Of a DNA stretch of 8,730 nt, positions 1 through 6,558 are shown piece by piece. Below the pieces are notes generated by a model, which was not told the origin of the DNA, ran no database searches, and saw only the letters and a program-made list of their open reading frames with translations. A program made the position numbers and the translations under genes. The first letter of the stretch is position 1; each line of letters opens with the position of its first letter. Origin of the DNA: Alphaproteobacteria bacterium (GTDB taxonomy: Bacteria > Pseudomonadota > Alphaproteobacteria > RS24); NCBI GenBank assembly GCA_009920875.1, contig RFZE01000059.1, forward strand, positions 1 to 8,730, given 5' to 3'.

Positions 1-331
1 GTTTTTGCAATCCGCGGTCAGGGTGCAGCACGGCTTCGGTCCAGCCCAAGCCGCCCATCACCATATCACCGACCGCAAAACGCTCCGATCCGCTGGCGAT
101 AATTTCGCCAATACCGGCGCTTTCTATCGTGTCGCCGATTTTGAGGCCCGCCGCATAGCTGTCACCGCTCAAGCGACCTCGCATGCCGGGGTCGAGCGAG
201 AAATAATGGGTTTTAATCAAAACTTGCCCCTCTTGCGGCGCGTCGGGGGTGAAGCTTTCCAGTGCGAAACAATCCTCACTCGGCACGCCGCTTGGGTGCT
301 TGGCCAGCGTCCATTTTTTATAATCGGTCAT
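1..331 (-). CDS. NADP-dependent MDR oxidoreductase (CurA / prostaglandin-reductase type), N-terminal 110 residues, cut by the left window edge
   Basis: Zinc-independent medium-chain dehydrogenase/reductase that would reduce an alpha,beta-unsaturated carbonyl (enone) using NADPH in the cytoplasm; the family role is known, the substrate here is not. What is visible is the N-terminal GroES-like substrate domain. It has W7, the KHPSGVP segment (11-17), EGQVLIKT (34-41), the family signature SLDPGMRGR (45-53) and VGDMVMGGLGW (87-97). The usual form is LDPYMRGRM, so the tyrosine is a glycine (G49) here. The Rossmann domain lies outside the window, so NADP preference is inferred from family. The ATG follows the TAA of the upstream crotonase gene with no gap, and an AAGGG ribosome-binding site at 339-343 lies 7 bases before it inside that gene's end. 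The two genes are therefore very likely co-transcribed and translationally coupled. A related quinone-reductase-like function cannot be excluded. Confidence 0.87.
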   Translation of the reverse strand, partial: MTDYKKWTLAKHPSGVPSEDCFALESFTPDAPQEGQVLIKTHYFSLDPGMRGRLSGDSYAAGLKIGDTIESAGIGEIIASGSERFAVGDMVMGGLGWTEAVLHPDRGLQK

Positions 332-1117
332 TTATTTGCCCTTGAAATTCGGTTTGCGCTTTTCTTGAAAGGCCGACACGGCCTCTTTGAAATCTTGCGA
401 GCGCATGCTCAGACCTTCGGCTTGCAGGCTTATCGGCATCACGGCGGCGGCGACTTGGCGCAAAAACGCGTTAATGCCCGCCTTTGAGGCGGCAATGGCA
501 ATCGGCGCGCCTTCTGCCAATTGGTCGGCAATCTCCATCGCTTTTTCCATCACGCCTTCGGTCGTTTCGGCATAAAAGCCGGCCAATCCCATTTCATAAG
601 CATCTTTGCCGCTGACCATTTCGCCGGTCATGAGATGATATTTGGCACGATTGACCCCTATGAGAAACGGCCAAATCACTTGCCCGCCATCACCTGCGCC
701 CAGCCCCATTTTGACATGGGTGTCGCCGAATTTGGCATCAGGCCCGGCCACCACCACATCGCACAGCAAGGGCAGATTGGCACCGAGCCCCAATGCATAA
801 CCATGCACGGCGGCGATAATCGGTTTCTCACATTCGAGAATATGGTCAACAATGCGCCGCCCCTCAGCCAAGCTCGGCATTTCAATGCCCGTATCGGCGC
901 TGAAATCGCCGCCGACGCAAAACGCTTTACCGGCACCGGCCAGCACCATGACGCGTAAATCGGGGTCATCGTCAAAATCGCGGCTAAATGTCATCATTTC
1001 ATGATGCATGCGGTTGTCGATGGCGTTCATTTTTTCCGGCCGATTGAGCGTCACAACAACAACGCCATTGTCGCGGCGGTCAATGGTCATACGCTGGTAA
1101 TTTTCCTGTTTCAGCAT
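332..1117 (-). CDS. Enoyl-CoA hydratase/isomerase family (crotonase fold) protein with atypical catalytic positions
   Basis: A 261-aa crotonase-fold protein, normal for single-domain members, acting on an acyl-CoA thioester in the cytoplasm. Family landmarks are VVTLNRPEKMNAID (21-34), KAFCVGGDF (64-72, first oxyanion-hole segment), AAVHGYALGLGANLPLLCD (102-120, second oxyanion segment) and FGDTHVKMGLGAGDGG (130-145). Aligned by eye with rat mitochondrial hydratase, Glu144 becomes N114 and Glu164 becomes H134. Classical syn-hydration chemistry is therefore doubtful; D143 in the GDGG turn or H134 may do the acid-base work. Isomerase, dehydratase, hydrolase or decarboxylase activity are all possible. 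The start is the ATG at 1117, preceded by a G-rich ribosome-binding site; a TTG at 1129 lies upstream of that site and is less likely. The gene precedes and abuts the MDR oxidoreductase and is divergent from nadE. The fold is certain; the reaction is unknown. Confidence 0.92.
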   Translation of the reverse strand: MLKQENYQRMTIDRRDNGVVVVTLNRPEKMNAIDNRMHHEMMTFSRDFDDDPDLRVMVLAGAGKAFCVGGDFSADTGIEMPSLAEGRRIVDHILECEKPIIAAVHGYALGLGANLPLLCDVVVAGPDAKFGDTHVKMGLGAGDGGQVIWPFLIGVNRAKYHLMTGEMVSGKDAYEMGLAGFYAETTEGVMEKAMEIADQLAEGAPIAIAASKAGINAFLRQVAAAVMPISLQAEGLSMRSQDFKEAVSAFQEKRKPNFKGK

Positions 1118-1119
1118 GG

Positions 1120-1127
1120 CTCCCCCC
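1120..1127 (-). promoter_or_regulatory. G-rich ribosome-binding site that sets the crotonase start
   Basis: Read on the minus strand the sequence is GGGGGGAG, two bases before the ATG at 1117. It pairs with the CCUCC anti-Shine-Dalgarno sequence using the run of Gs (one G-U pair), with the G-run core about five bases from the start. It argues for ATG 1117 over the in-frame TTG at 1129 and over the later ATG at 1090. Confidence 0.6.
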
Positions 1128-1188
1128 AAATTTCCAATAGTCTGCCCCCAACAGCGTCATTGGTGCAAGTCGAAAGCCATTGATTTGC

Positions 1189-1217
1189 TTGTTCAAACTG
1201 GCGGCACGCGCTACATA
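1189..1217 (+). promoter_or_regulatory. Weak candidate promoter for the nadE-gltX-cimA-psd-pssA unit
   Basis: Within the 106-bp divergent spacer, TTGTTC (1189-1194) and TACATA (1212-1217) are separated by 17 bases. Each hexamer matches the sigma-70 consensus at only three of six positions, so this rests mainly on spacing and location. Initiation six or seven bases downstream would fall on or next to the nadE ATG at 1224, which has no clear Shine-Dalgarno sequence before it; that would make a nearly leaderless message. A promoter for the divergent crotonase pair should also lie in this spacer, but I could not pick out one with good spacing. Confidence 0.22.
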
Positions 1218-1223
1218 AACGGC

Positions 1224-2888
1224 ATGGAAAACGGCGCAAAAACCTTAAAAATCGCAATGGCGCAGCTGAACCCGACAGTCGGGGCGGTTGCTGCCAATGC
1301 TGCGCTTTTGCGCAGTATTCGCGCTGCCTCGGGTGATGCCGATGTGATTGTCGCGGGTGAATTGTTTTTGACCGGCTATCCGCCCGAAGATTTGGTGCTG
1401 AAACGGGCTTTTCTGGCGCATGTGGCGGAAGAGGCCGAAAAACTGGTCGCTGACACGGCGGAAGGCGGTCCGGCACTGATTTTCGGCCTGCCTGTGGTGG
1501 AAAACGGTGTCCTCTATAATTCGGTTATGGTCGCCGATGGCGGCCAAGCGGCGGTGCGCCATAAGGTGCATTTGCCCAATTATGCCGTGTTTGATGAAAA
1601 ACGCCTGTTTGGAGCGGGCACCATGCCCGAGCCGCTGGAATTGCGCGGGCTGCGCGTCGGTGTGCCGATTTGCGAAGATATTTGGTTTGCCGATGTCTGC
1701 GCGCATTTGAAAGCGCAAGGGGCGGAATTGCTAATCTCACCCAATGGCTCACCGTTTGAGCGCGGCAAACACGCCAAGCGGCTGCACCATGCGACAGCGC
1801 GCGCCAAAGAGACCGGCTTGCCGCTGGTTTATGTCAATCAAATTGGCGGGCAAGACGAACTGGTGTTCGATGGCGCGTCTTTTGCCGTTAATGGCGATGG
1901 TGAAGTTGTGGCGCAACGCCCCGCTTGGCAAGCCGAAGCGCATATGCTGACGCTCAATGAAACCGATAAGGGTTGGCAGGCAACGCCGCAAGATAGGGCA
2001 ATGATTGATGGCGATTTGGGCGATATTTATACCGCTGCCGTGACGGGTTTGCGCGATTATGTCGAAAAAAACCGTTTCCCGGGTGTTTTATTGGGGCTGT
2101 CGGGCGGCATTGACAGCGCCCTATGCGCCGCCATGGCGGTCGATGCGCTGGGGCCCGAGCGCGTGCACTGCATCATGCTGCCCTCGCGCTATACCAGCCA
2201 ATCGAGCCTTGATGATGCCGCCGCTTGCGCCAAAGCACTGGGCATTAAGCTTGATGATGTCTCGATTGCCGAACCGGTCGATGCGGTTGAAAGCGTTTTG
2301 GGCGATTTGTTCAAGGGCACCAATGCCGATTTGACGGAAGAGAATATCCAATCGCGCTTGCGCGGCACGCTGCTGATGGCGGTGTCGAATAAATTCGGCC
2401 ATATGGTGGTGACGACAGGCAATAAATCTGAAGTATCGGTCGGCTATGCAACGCTCTATGGCGATATGAATGGCGGCTATAACCCGATTAAGGATATTTA
2501 TAAAACCGAAGTGTTCGCGCTGGCGCGTTGGCGTAATGAAAATCTGCCGAGCGGCGGATTGGGCCCTCAAGGCCTTGTCATTCCGCAAAACATTATCGAC
2601 AAACCGCCAAGCGCCGAGCTACGCCCCGACCAAAAAGACGAAGACAGCCTGCCGCCTTATGATGCGCTGGACGATATTCTTTTCGCGCTGGTCGAAGACG
2701 AACTGGGCGTCGATGAGATTATCGCCCGTGGCCATGACGCCGAAACGGTGAAGCGCATTGAGCATTTGCTCTATGTTTCCGAATATAAGCGCCGCCAAGC
2801 CGCGCCGGGCGCGAAAATCGGCAATCGCAATTTCGGACGCGACCGCCGCTATCCGATTACCAATGGCTTCCGCGACGCGCGCGCCTGA
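1224..2888 (+). CDS. nadE: Glutamine-dependent NAD+ synthetase
   Basis: Last step of NAD+ synthesis: ATP-dependent amidation of nicotinate adenine dinucleotide, with ammonia released from glutamine in the same protein (EC 6.3.5.1), cytoplasmic. The 554-aa product has the two expected domains. The N-terminal nitrilase-type glutaminase (about 8-250) shows the Glu-Lys-Cys triad: E46 in AGELFLTGYPPEDL, K114 in RHKVHLPNY and C150 in VPICEDIWF. The C-terminal synthetase (about 270-554) has the PP-loop SGGIDSA (293-299), TTGNKSE (397-403) and GDMNGGYNPIKDIYKTE (413-429). Both active sites look intact. The reading frame is open upstream to 1116, but the first conserved block (KIAMAQLNPTVG) begins at residue 9 of the ATG 1224 start. 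The extra upstream residues would overlap the crotonase start and resemble nothing known. No clear ribosome-binding site precedes 1224. It is the first gene of a five-gene tandem run, 15 bases from gltX. Confidence 0.96.
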   Translation: MENGAKTLKIAMAQLNPTVGAVAANAALLRSIRAASGDADVIVAGELFLTGYPPEDLVLKRAFLAHVAEEAEKLVADTAEGGPALIFGLPVVENGVLYNSVMVADGGQAAVRHKVHLPNYAVFDEKRLFGAGTMPEPLELRGLRVGVPICEDIWFADVCAHLKAQGAELLISPNGSPFERGKHAKRLHHATARAKETGLPLVYVNQIGGQDELVFDGASFAVNGDGEVVAQRPAWQAEAHMLTLNETDKGWQATPQDRAMIDGDLGDIYTAAVTGLRDYVEKNRFPGVLLGLSGGIDSALCAAMAVDALGPERVHCIMLPSRYTSQSSLDDAAACAKALGIKLDDVSIAEPVDAVESVLGDLFKGTNADLTEENIQSRLRGTLLMAVSNKFGHMVVTTGNKSEVSVGYATLYGDMNGGYNPIKDIYKTEVFALARWRNENLPSGGLGPQGLVIPQNIIDKPPSAELRPDQKDEDSLPPYDALDDILFALVEDELGVDEIIARGHDAETVKRIEHLLYVSEYKRRQAAPGAKIGNRNFGRDRRYPITNGFRDARA

Positions 2889-2903
2889 ATTTAGAGGAAT
2901 TTT

Positions 2904-4247
2904 ATGACTGTTCGCACTCGTTTTGCCCCCAGCCCGACCGGCATGTTGCATGTCGGCAATGCGCGCGCTGCGCTGTTTTGCTTTTTGTTCGCCAAAGGGC
3001 AGGGCGGCGATTTCATTCTGCGTATGGACGACACTGATGAGGCGCGCTCAACAGAAGAATTTGCCGAGGCCATAAAGGCCGATTTGGCGTGGCTCGGTTT
3101 GGATTATGATGAGACCTTCAAGCAATCTGACCGCTTCGATAAATATGAAGCGGCGTTTGATGATTTAAAAGCGCGCGGGCTGGTCTATGCCTGTTACGAA
3201 ACGCCGGATGAATTGGAACGCAAGCGCAAGCGGCAATTGGCGCGCGGCAAACCGCCGGTTTATGACCGCGCCGCCCTTGAACTGACCGATGATGATATCG
3301 CGGCTTTTGAAAAAGAAGGCCGCACGCCCCATTATCGCTTTAAGCTGTCGGGTAATCCGATTGTCTGGACTGATATGGTGCGTGGCGAACAGAAGATTGA
3401 AACCGCCAGCCTGTCCGATCCGGTCATTCGCCGCGCCGATGGCACATGGCTCTACACTTTGCCCAGCGTGGTTGACGATATTGACGCCAATATCTCTCAC
3501 GTTATTCGCGGTGAAGATCATGTCACCAATTCAGGTGCACAAATTGAAATCATTGAAGCGTTGGGCGGCACTGTGCCGGTCTTCGCGCATTTCTCGCTCA
3601 TGCTGGCGGCTGATGGCGGTGCGCTATCTAAACGTCTTGGTTCATTGTCGTTGAGTGATATGCGCGAGAGCGGGGTTGAAGCGATGAGCCTCAACAGTCT
3701 GATTGCCCGGCTTGGCACGGCCGACCCGGTTGAGCCGGTGCAAGATATGGCGACGCTGATAAAGGGCTTTGATATGACGCGGCTCGGTCGCGCACCGGCG
3801 CGTTTTGATGCCGAAGATGTAACTCGGCTCAATGCGCGCATTTTGCACGATATGCCTTATGAAGCCGCCGCGCCGCGTTTGGCGGCAATGGGCGCACCTG
3901 AGGGAGCCGCGTTTTGGGACAGTGCGAAAGGCAATCTGACGCTGTTTGATGATGTTAAAGATATTTTGCACCTGATTAACGGGCCGGTGTTGCCGGTCAT
4001 TGAAGTTGATGATGCCGATTATATTGCCGCTGCGCTGGAGGCCCTGCCGCAAGGCGATTTGACCGAGCAAAGCTGGTCGGAATGGACGCAAAATTTGAAA
4101 GAAAGCACCGGTCGCAAGGGGCGCGCTTTGTTCATGCCGCTGCGCCAAGCGCTGACCGGCCAAGCCCATGGCCCTGAAATGCAGCATTTACTGCCGCTTA
4201 TCGGCTATGATAAAGCTGTCGCCCGTTTACAGGGCAAAGAAGGATAG
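2904..4247 (+). CDS. gltX: Glutamyl-tRNA synthetase, short form with degenerate KMSKS loop
   Basis: Class I aminoacyl-tRNA synthetase that charges tRNA with glutamate using ATP (EC 6.1.1.17). The 447-aa length is on the short side for bacterial GluRS. The Rossmann catalytic domain carries PSPTGMLHVGNA (9-20), where the HIGH signature reads HVGN, followed by ILRMDDTD (38-45), VIRGEDHVTN (200-209) and the KMSKS-loop equivalent ALSKR (240-244), with alanine in place of the first lysine. The zinc-binding cysteine cluster of the E. coli enzyme is not apparent around 97-120. The C-terminal helical anticodon-binding part holds GRKGRALFMPLRQALTG (403-419) and HGPEM, as in true GluRS, which excludes GlnRS and the short GluQ-type protein. 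An SD-like GAGG at 2894-2897 lies six bases before the ATG. Many alphaproteobacteria have two gltX copies and make Gln-tRNA through GatCAB; this may be the GltX2-type copy, but the window cannot show that. Confidence 0.95.
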   Translation: MTVRTRFAPSPTGMLHVGNARAALFCFLFAKGQGGDFILRMDDTDEARSTEEFAEAIKADLAWLGLDYDETFKQSDRFDKYEAAFDDLKARGLVYACYETPDELERKRKRQLARGKPPVYDRAALELTDDDIAAFEKEGRTPHYRFKLSGNPIVWTDMVRGEQKIETASLSDPVIRRADGTWLYTLPSVVDDIDANISHVIRGEDHVTNSGAQIEIIEALGGTVPVFAHFSLMLAADGGALSKRLGSLSLSDMRESGVEAMSLNSLIARLGTADPVEPVQDMATLIKGFDMTRLGRAPARFDAEDVTRLNARILHDMPYEAAAPRLAAMGAPEGAAFWDSAKGNLTLFDDVKDILHLINGPVLPVIEVDDADYIAAALEALPQGDLTEQSWSEWTQNLKESTGRKGRALFMPLRQALTGQAHGPEMQHLLPLIGYDKAVARLQGKEG

Positions 4248-4250
4248 TTA

Positions 4251-5852
4251 ATGGCACGCGAGCGCCTATACATTTTTGACACCACCATGCGCGACGGTCA
4301 GCAAACGGCCGGCGTGGATTTTGCCGTGGCCGATAAAATGAAGCTGGCGGCGGCGTTGGACGCGCTGGGTGTCGATTATGTCGAGGGCGGCTATCCGGGT
4401 GCCAATCCCACCGATACGCAATTTTTCAATGAATTGGGCAGCCTTGCGGGCGCCAAGCTGACCGCTTTCGGCATGACAAAACGGGCCGGTCGCTCGGCAG
4501 AAAACGATCCGGGCTTTATGGAAATCCTCGATGCGCCATCAGCCGCCACATGTCTGGTTGCCAAAAGCTGGGACTATCATGTCGATGTCGCGCTTGGCAT
4601 TTCCAATGAAGAAAATCTCGCTTGCATTACCGATAGCGTTGCCGCCATTACGGCGCGCGGCAAAGAGGCGATGATTGATTGTGAGCATTTTTTCGACGGC
4701 TATAAAGCCAATCGCGATTATGCGTTGGCTTGCGCTGAGGCTGCTTTGCAAGCCGGAGCGCGTTGGGTTGTGTTGTGCGACACAAATGGCGGCACCATGC
4801 CCGATGAAGTGTTCGATATTGTCAGCGATGTCACCAAACATATTGGCGGAGAGAAGCTCGGCATTCATACGCATAATGATACGGAAAATGCGGTTGCCAA
4901 TTCTTTGGCTGCGATTAATGCCGGTGTGCGGCAAGTGCAGGGCACGATTAACGGGCTGGGCGAACGCTGCGGCAATGCCAATTTGGTCTCGCTTATCCCG
5001 ACCTTGCTGCTGAAGCCGGGCTATGCCGAGCGCTTTGAAACCGGCATTGCTCTCGACAAGCTGCCGCAAGTGAAAAACGTGTCGCTCTTGCTTGATGATA
5101 TTCTCAATCGCACGCCGAACCGCCACGCGCCCTATGTCGGCGCGTCGGCTTTTGCCCATAAGGGCGGCATTCATGTGTCGGCGGTGATGAAAGACCCGTC
5201 AACCTATGAGCATGTGAAGCCTGAAAGTGTCGGCAATAACCGCACGATTTTGGTTTCTGACCAAGCAGGTAAAAGCAATGTGCTGGACCGTCTGGCAACG
5301 GCTGAGATTGATGTTGATGCCAAAGATCCGGCGATTGACCGCATTTTGCGTGAGGTCAAAGACAAGGAACTGGACGGTTACAGCTATGATGGCGTTGGTG
5401 CCTCATTTGAGCTTTTGGCACTGCGCCAGCTTGACCGTCTGCCGAGCTATTTTGACGTGACTGGTTATACGGTGAATATCAGCAATGACGGCAAAGGCCG
5501 CACCTTGTCAGAGGCCAGCGTGTCATTGGTCATTGATGGCGAGACGGTGGAAGGCAAAGGCACGGGTAACGGCCCGATTAACGCACTGGATATGGCCTTG
5601 CGTGGCGATTTGAAACGCTACGCCAAGACCATAGACACCATGCGCTTGATTGATTTTAAGGTGCGGATTTTGAACACCGGCACGGAAGCCGTCACGCGCG
5701 TGACGATTGAAAGTGTCGATGATAATGGCGATAGCTGGCGCACCATTGGCGTCAACCCGAATATTGTTGTCGCTTCTTTTGAAGCGTTAAACGATGCGGT
5801 GGTGTATAAGCTTTTCAAAGACGGTATTTCGGCTGTGCCGGAAACCGCTTGA
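4251..5852 (+). CDS. cimA: (R)-citramalate synthase
   Basis: Condenses pyruvate and acetyl-CoA to (R)-citramalate, giving 2-oxobutanoate for isoleucine through LeuCDB without threonine deaminase. The 533-aa product has an N-terminal HMGL-like TIM barrel (about 5-280). It begins FDTTMRDGQQ (9-18), with R14 and metal ligand D15 of the usual DTTLRDG motif and leucine changed to methionine. The metal-binding HTHND lies at 206-210 and GTINGLGERCGNANL at 231-245. Linker motifs include HAPYVGASAFAHKGGIH (292-308). A LeuA-type C-terminal domain (about 380-530), which in relatives dimerises and binds feedback inhibitor, is complete. The segment EGGYPGANPTDTQFF (45-59) and the overall length fit the bacterial citramalate-synthase family better than 2-isopropylmalate synthase, which is the main alternative. 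An AAGGA ribosome-binding site (4240-4244) sits in the last gltX codons and only three bases separate the genes. Any isoleucine feedback control is inferred from family. Confidence 0.92.
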   Translation: MARERLYIFDTTMRDGQQTAGVDFAVADKMKLAAALDALGVDYVEGGYPGANPTDTQFFNELGSLAGAKLTAFGMTKRAGRSAENDPGFMEILDAPSAATCLVAKSWDYHVDVALGISNEENLACITDSVAAITARGKEAMIDCEHFFDGYKANRDYALACAEAALQAGARWVVLCDTNGGTMPDEVFDIVSDVTKHIGGEKLGIHTHNDTENAVANSLAAINAGVRQVQGTINGLGERCGNANLVSLIPTLLLKPGYAERFETGIALDKLPQVKNVSLLLDDILNRTPNRHAPYVGASAFAHKGGIHVSAVMKDPSTYEHVKPESVGNNRTILVSDQAGKSNVLDRLATAEIDVDAKDPAIDRILREVKDKELDGYSYDGVGASFELLALRQLDRLPSYFDVTGYTVNISNDGKGRTLSEASVSLVIDGETVEGKGTGNGPINALDMALRGDLKRYAKTIDTMRLIDFKVRILNTGTEAVTRVTIESVDDNGDSWRTIGVNPNIVVASFEALNDAVVYKLFKDGISAVPETA

Positions 5853-5865
5853 TAGGAGATAAATA

Positions 5866-6558
5866 ATGCGCGCATTGAAATCAGTGCTGTTTCCCATTCA
5901 CCCGGAAGGTTTTCGCTTCATTGCGATTTTCGCCTTTCTGACATTGCTGCTGTTTTTCGTGTCAGACTTATTGGGATGGGTCGGGGTTATTTTAACCTTG
6001 TGGTGCGCTTGGTTCTTCCGCGATCCGGCGCGGGTGACGCCGCAGCGTCGCGGTCTTGTTGTGTCGCCTGCTGATGGTGTGGTGAATATGATTACCGAAG
6101 CCGTGCCGCCGCCCGAATTGGGGCTGGGTGATGAGGCTTTGCCGCGCATTTCGGTGTTCATGAATGTGTTTAACTGCCACGTCAATCGCATGCCGGTGAG
6201 CGGTAAAGTGGTGAAGTCGCTTTATCGCACAGGGCAGTTTTTAAGCGCTGATTTGGACAAGGCGGCAGAAGCCAATGAGCGCCAATCGCTTTTGGTAGAG
6301 GCCGAAGGCGGCAAGCAAATTGTTGTCGTGCAAATCGCCGGTTTGGTGGCGCGGCGTATTTTGTGCTTCGCGCATGAAGAGCAGGAATTTCATGCCGGTG
6401 AACGGTTCGGTCTTATTCGTTTCGGCAGTCGCTGCGATGTTTATCTGCCGAAAGATAGTGTGCCGCGCGTTGCTGTCGGCCAGTCGGCCATTGCCGGTGA
6501 AACCGTGCTGGCCGATTTGAAATCTAAAGAGAAAGAGCGCGAGACGCTGACCAGCTAG
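5866..6558 (+). CDS. psd: Phosphatidylserine decarboxylase proenzyme (short form)
   Basis: Inner-membrane-associated pyruvoyl enzyme (EC 4.1.1.65) turning phosphatidylserine into phosphatidylethanolamine. At 230 aa it belongs to the short PSD class rather than the longer E. coli type. Residues about 17-50 form one or two membrane helices, ending in WFFRDPAR (49-56). Conserved catalytic-domain motifs are SPADG (67-71) with D70, FMNVFNCHVNRMP (98-110) with H105, and GLIRFGSRCDVYLP (182-195). Self-cleavage is expected between G187 and S188 (bases 6424-6429), yielding a beta chain of about 187 residues and an alpha chain of 43 residues starting with the pyruvoyl group. The GS-R form replaces the LGST of the E. 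coli enzyme, as expected for the short class. AGGAG at 5854-5858 lies seven bases before the ATG. It sits 13 bases after cimA and directly abuts pssA, which makes its substrate. Confidence 0.95.
   Translation: MRALKSVLFPIHPEGFRFIAIFAFLTLLLFFVSDLLGWVGVILTLWCAWFFRDPARVTPQRRGLVVSPADGVVNMITEAVPPPELGLGDEALPRISVFMNVFNCHVNRMPVSGKVVKSLYRTGQFLSADLDKAAEANERQSLLVEAEGGKQIVVVQIAGLVARRILCFAHEEQEFHAGERFGLIRFGSRCDVYLPKDSVPRVAVGQSAIAGETVLADLKSKEKERETLTS

Noticed and set aside
5..487. Plus-strand open frame of 160 codons at the left edge
   Set aside because: It lies opposite the MDR oxidoreductase and crotonase genes, crosses their junction, and has no recognisable motif; the minus-strand proteins have clear family signatures.
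521..958. Plus-strand open frame of 145 codons opposite the crotonase gene
   Set aside because: Antisense shadow of a well-conserved coding region; no domain and no ribosome-binding site of note.
1118..1129. TTG start at 1129 for the crotonase gene
   Set aside because: The G-rich ribosome-binding site lies after this codon and in front of ATG 1117, so the TTG is unlikely to be used.
1116..1223. N-terminal extension of nadE by 36 residues from ATG 1116
   Set aside because: It would overlap the start of the divergent crotonase gene, adds residues unlike any NadE, and the conserved region begins just after ATG 1224.
3642..4187. Minus-strand open frame of 181 codons opposite gltX
   Set aside because: Fully inside gltX on the other strand with no recognisable domain; typical antisense shadow.
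4539..5174. Minus-strand open frame of 211 codons opposite cimA, the longest antisense frame
   Set aside because: Its length follows from codon bias of cimA on the sense strand; no motif, no neighbouring minus-strand gene and no ribosome-binding evidence.
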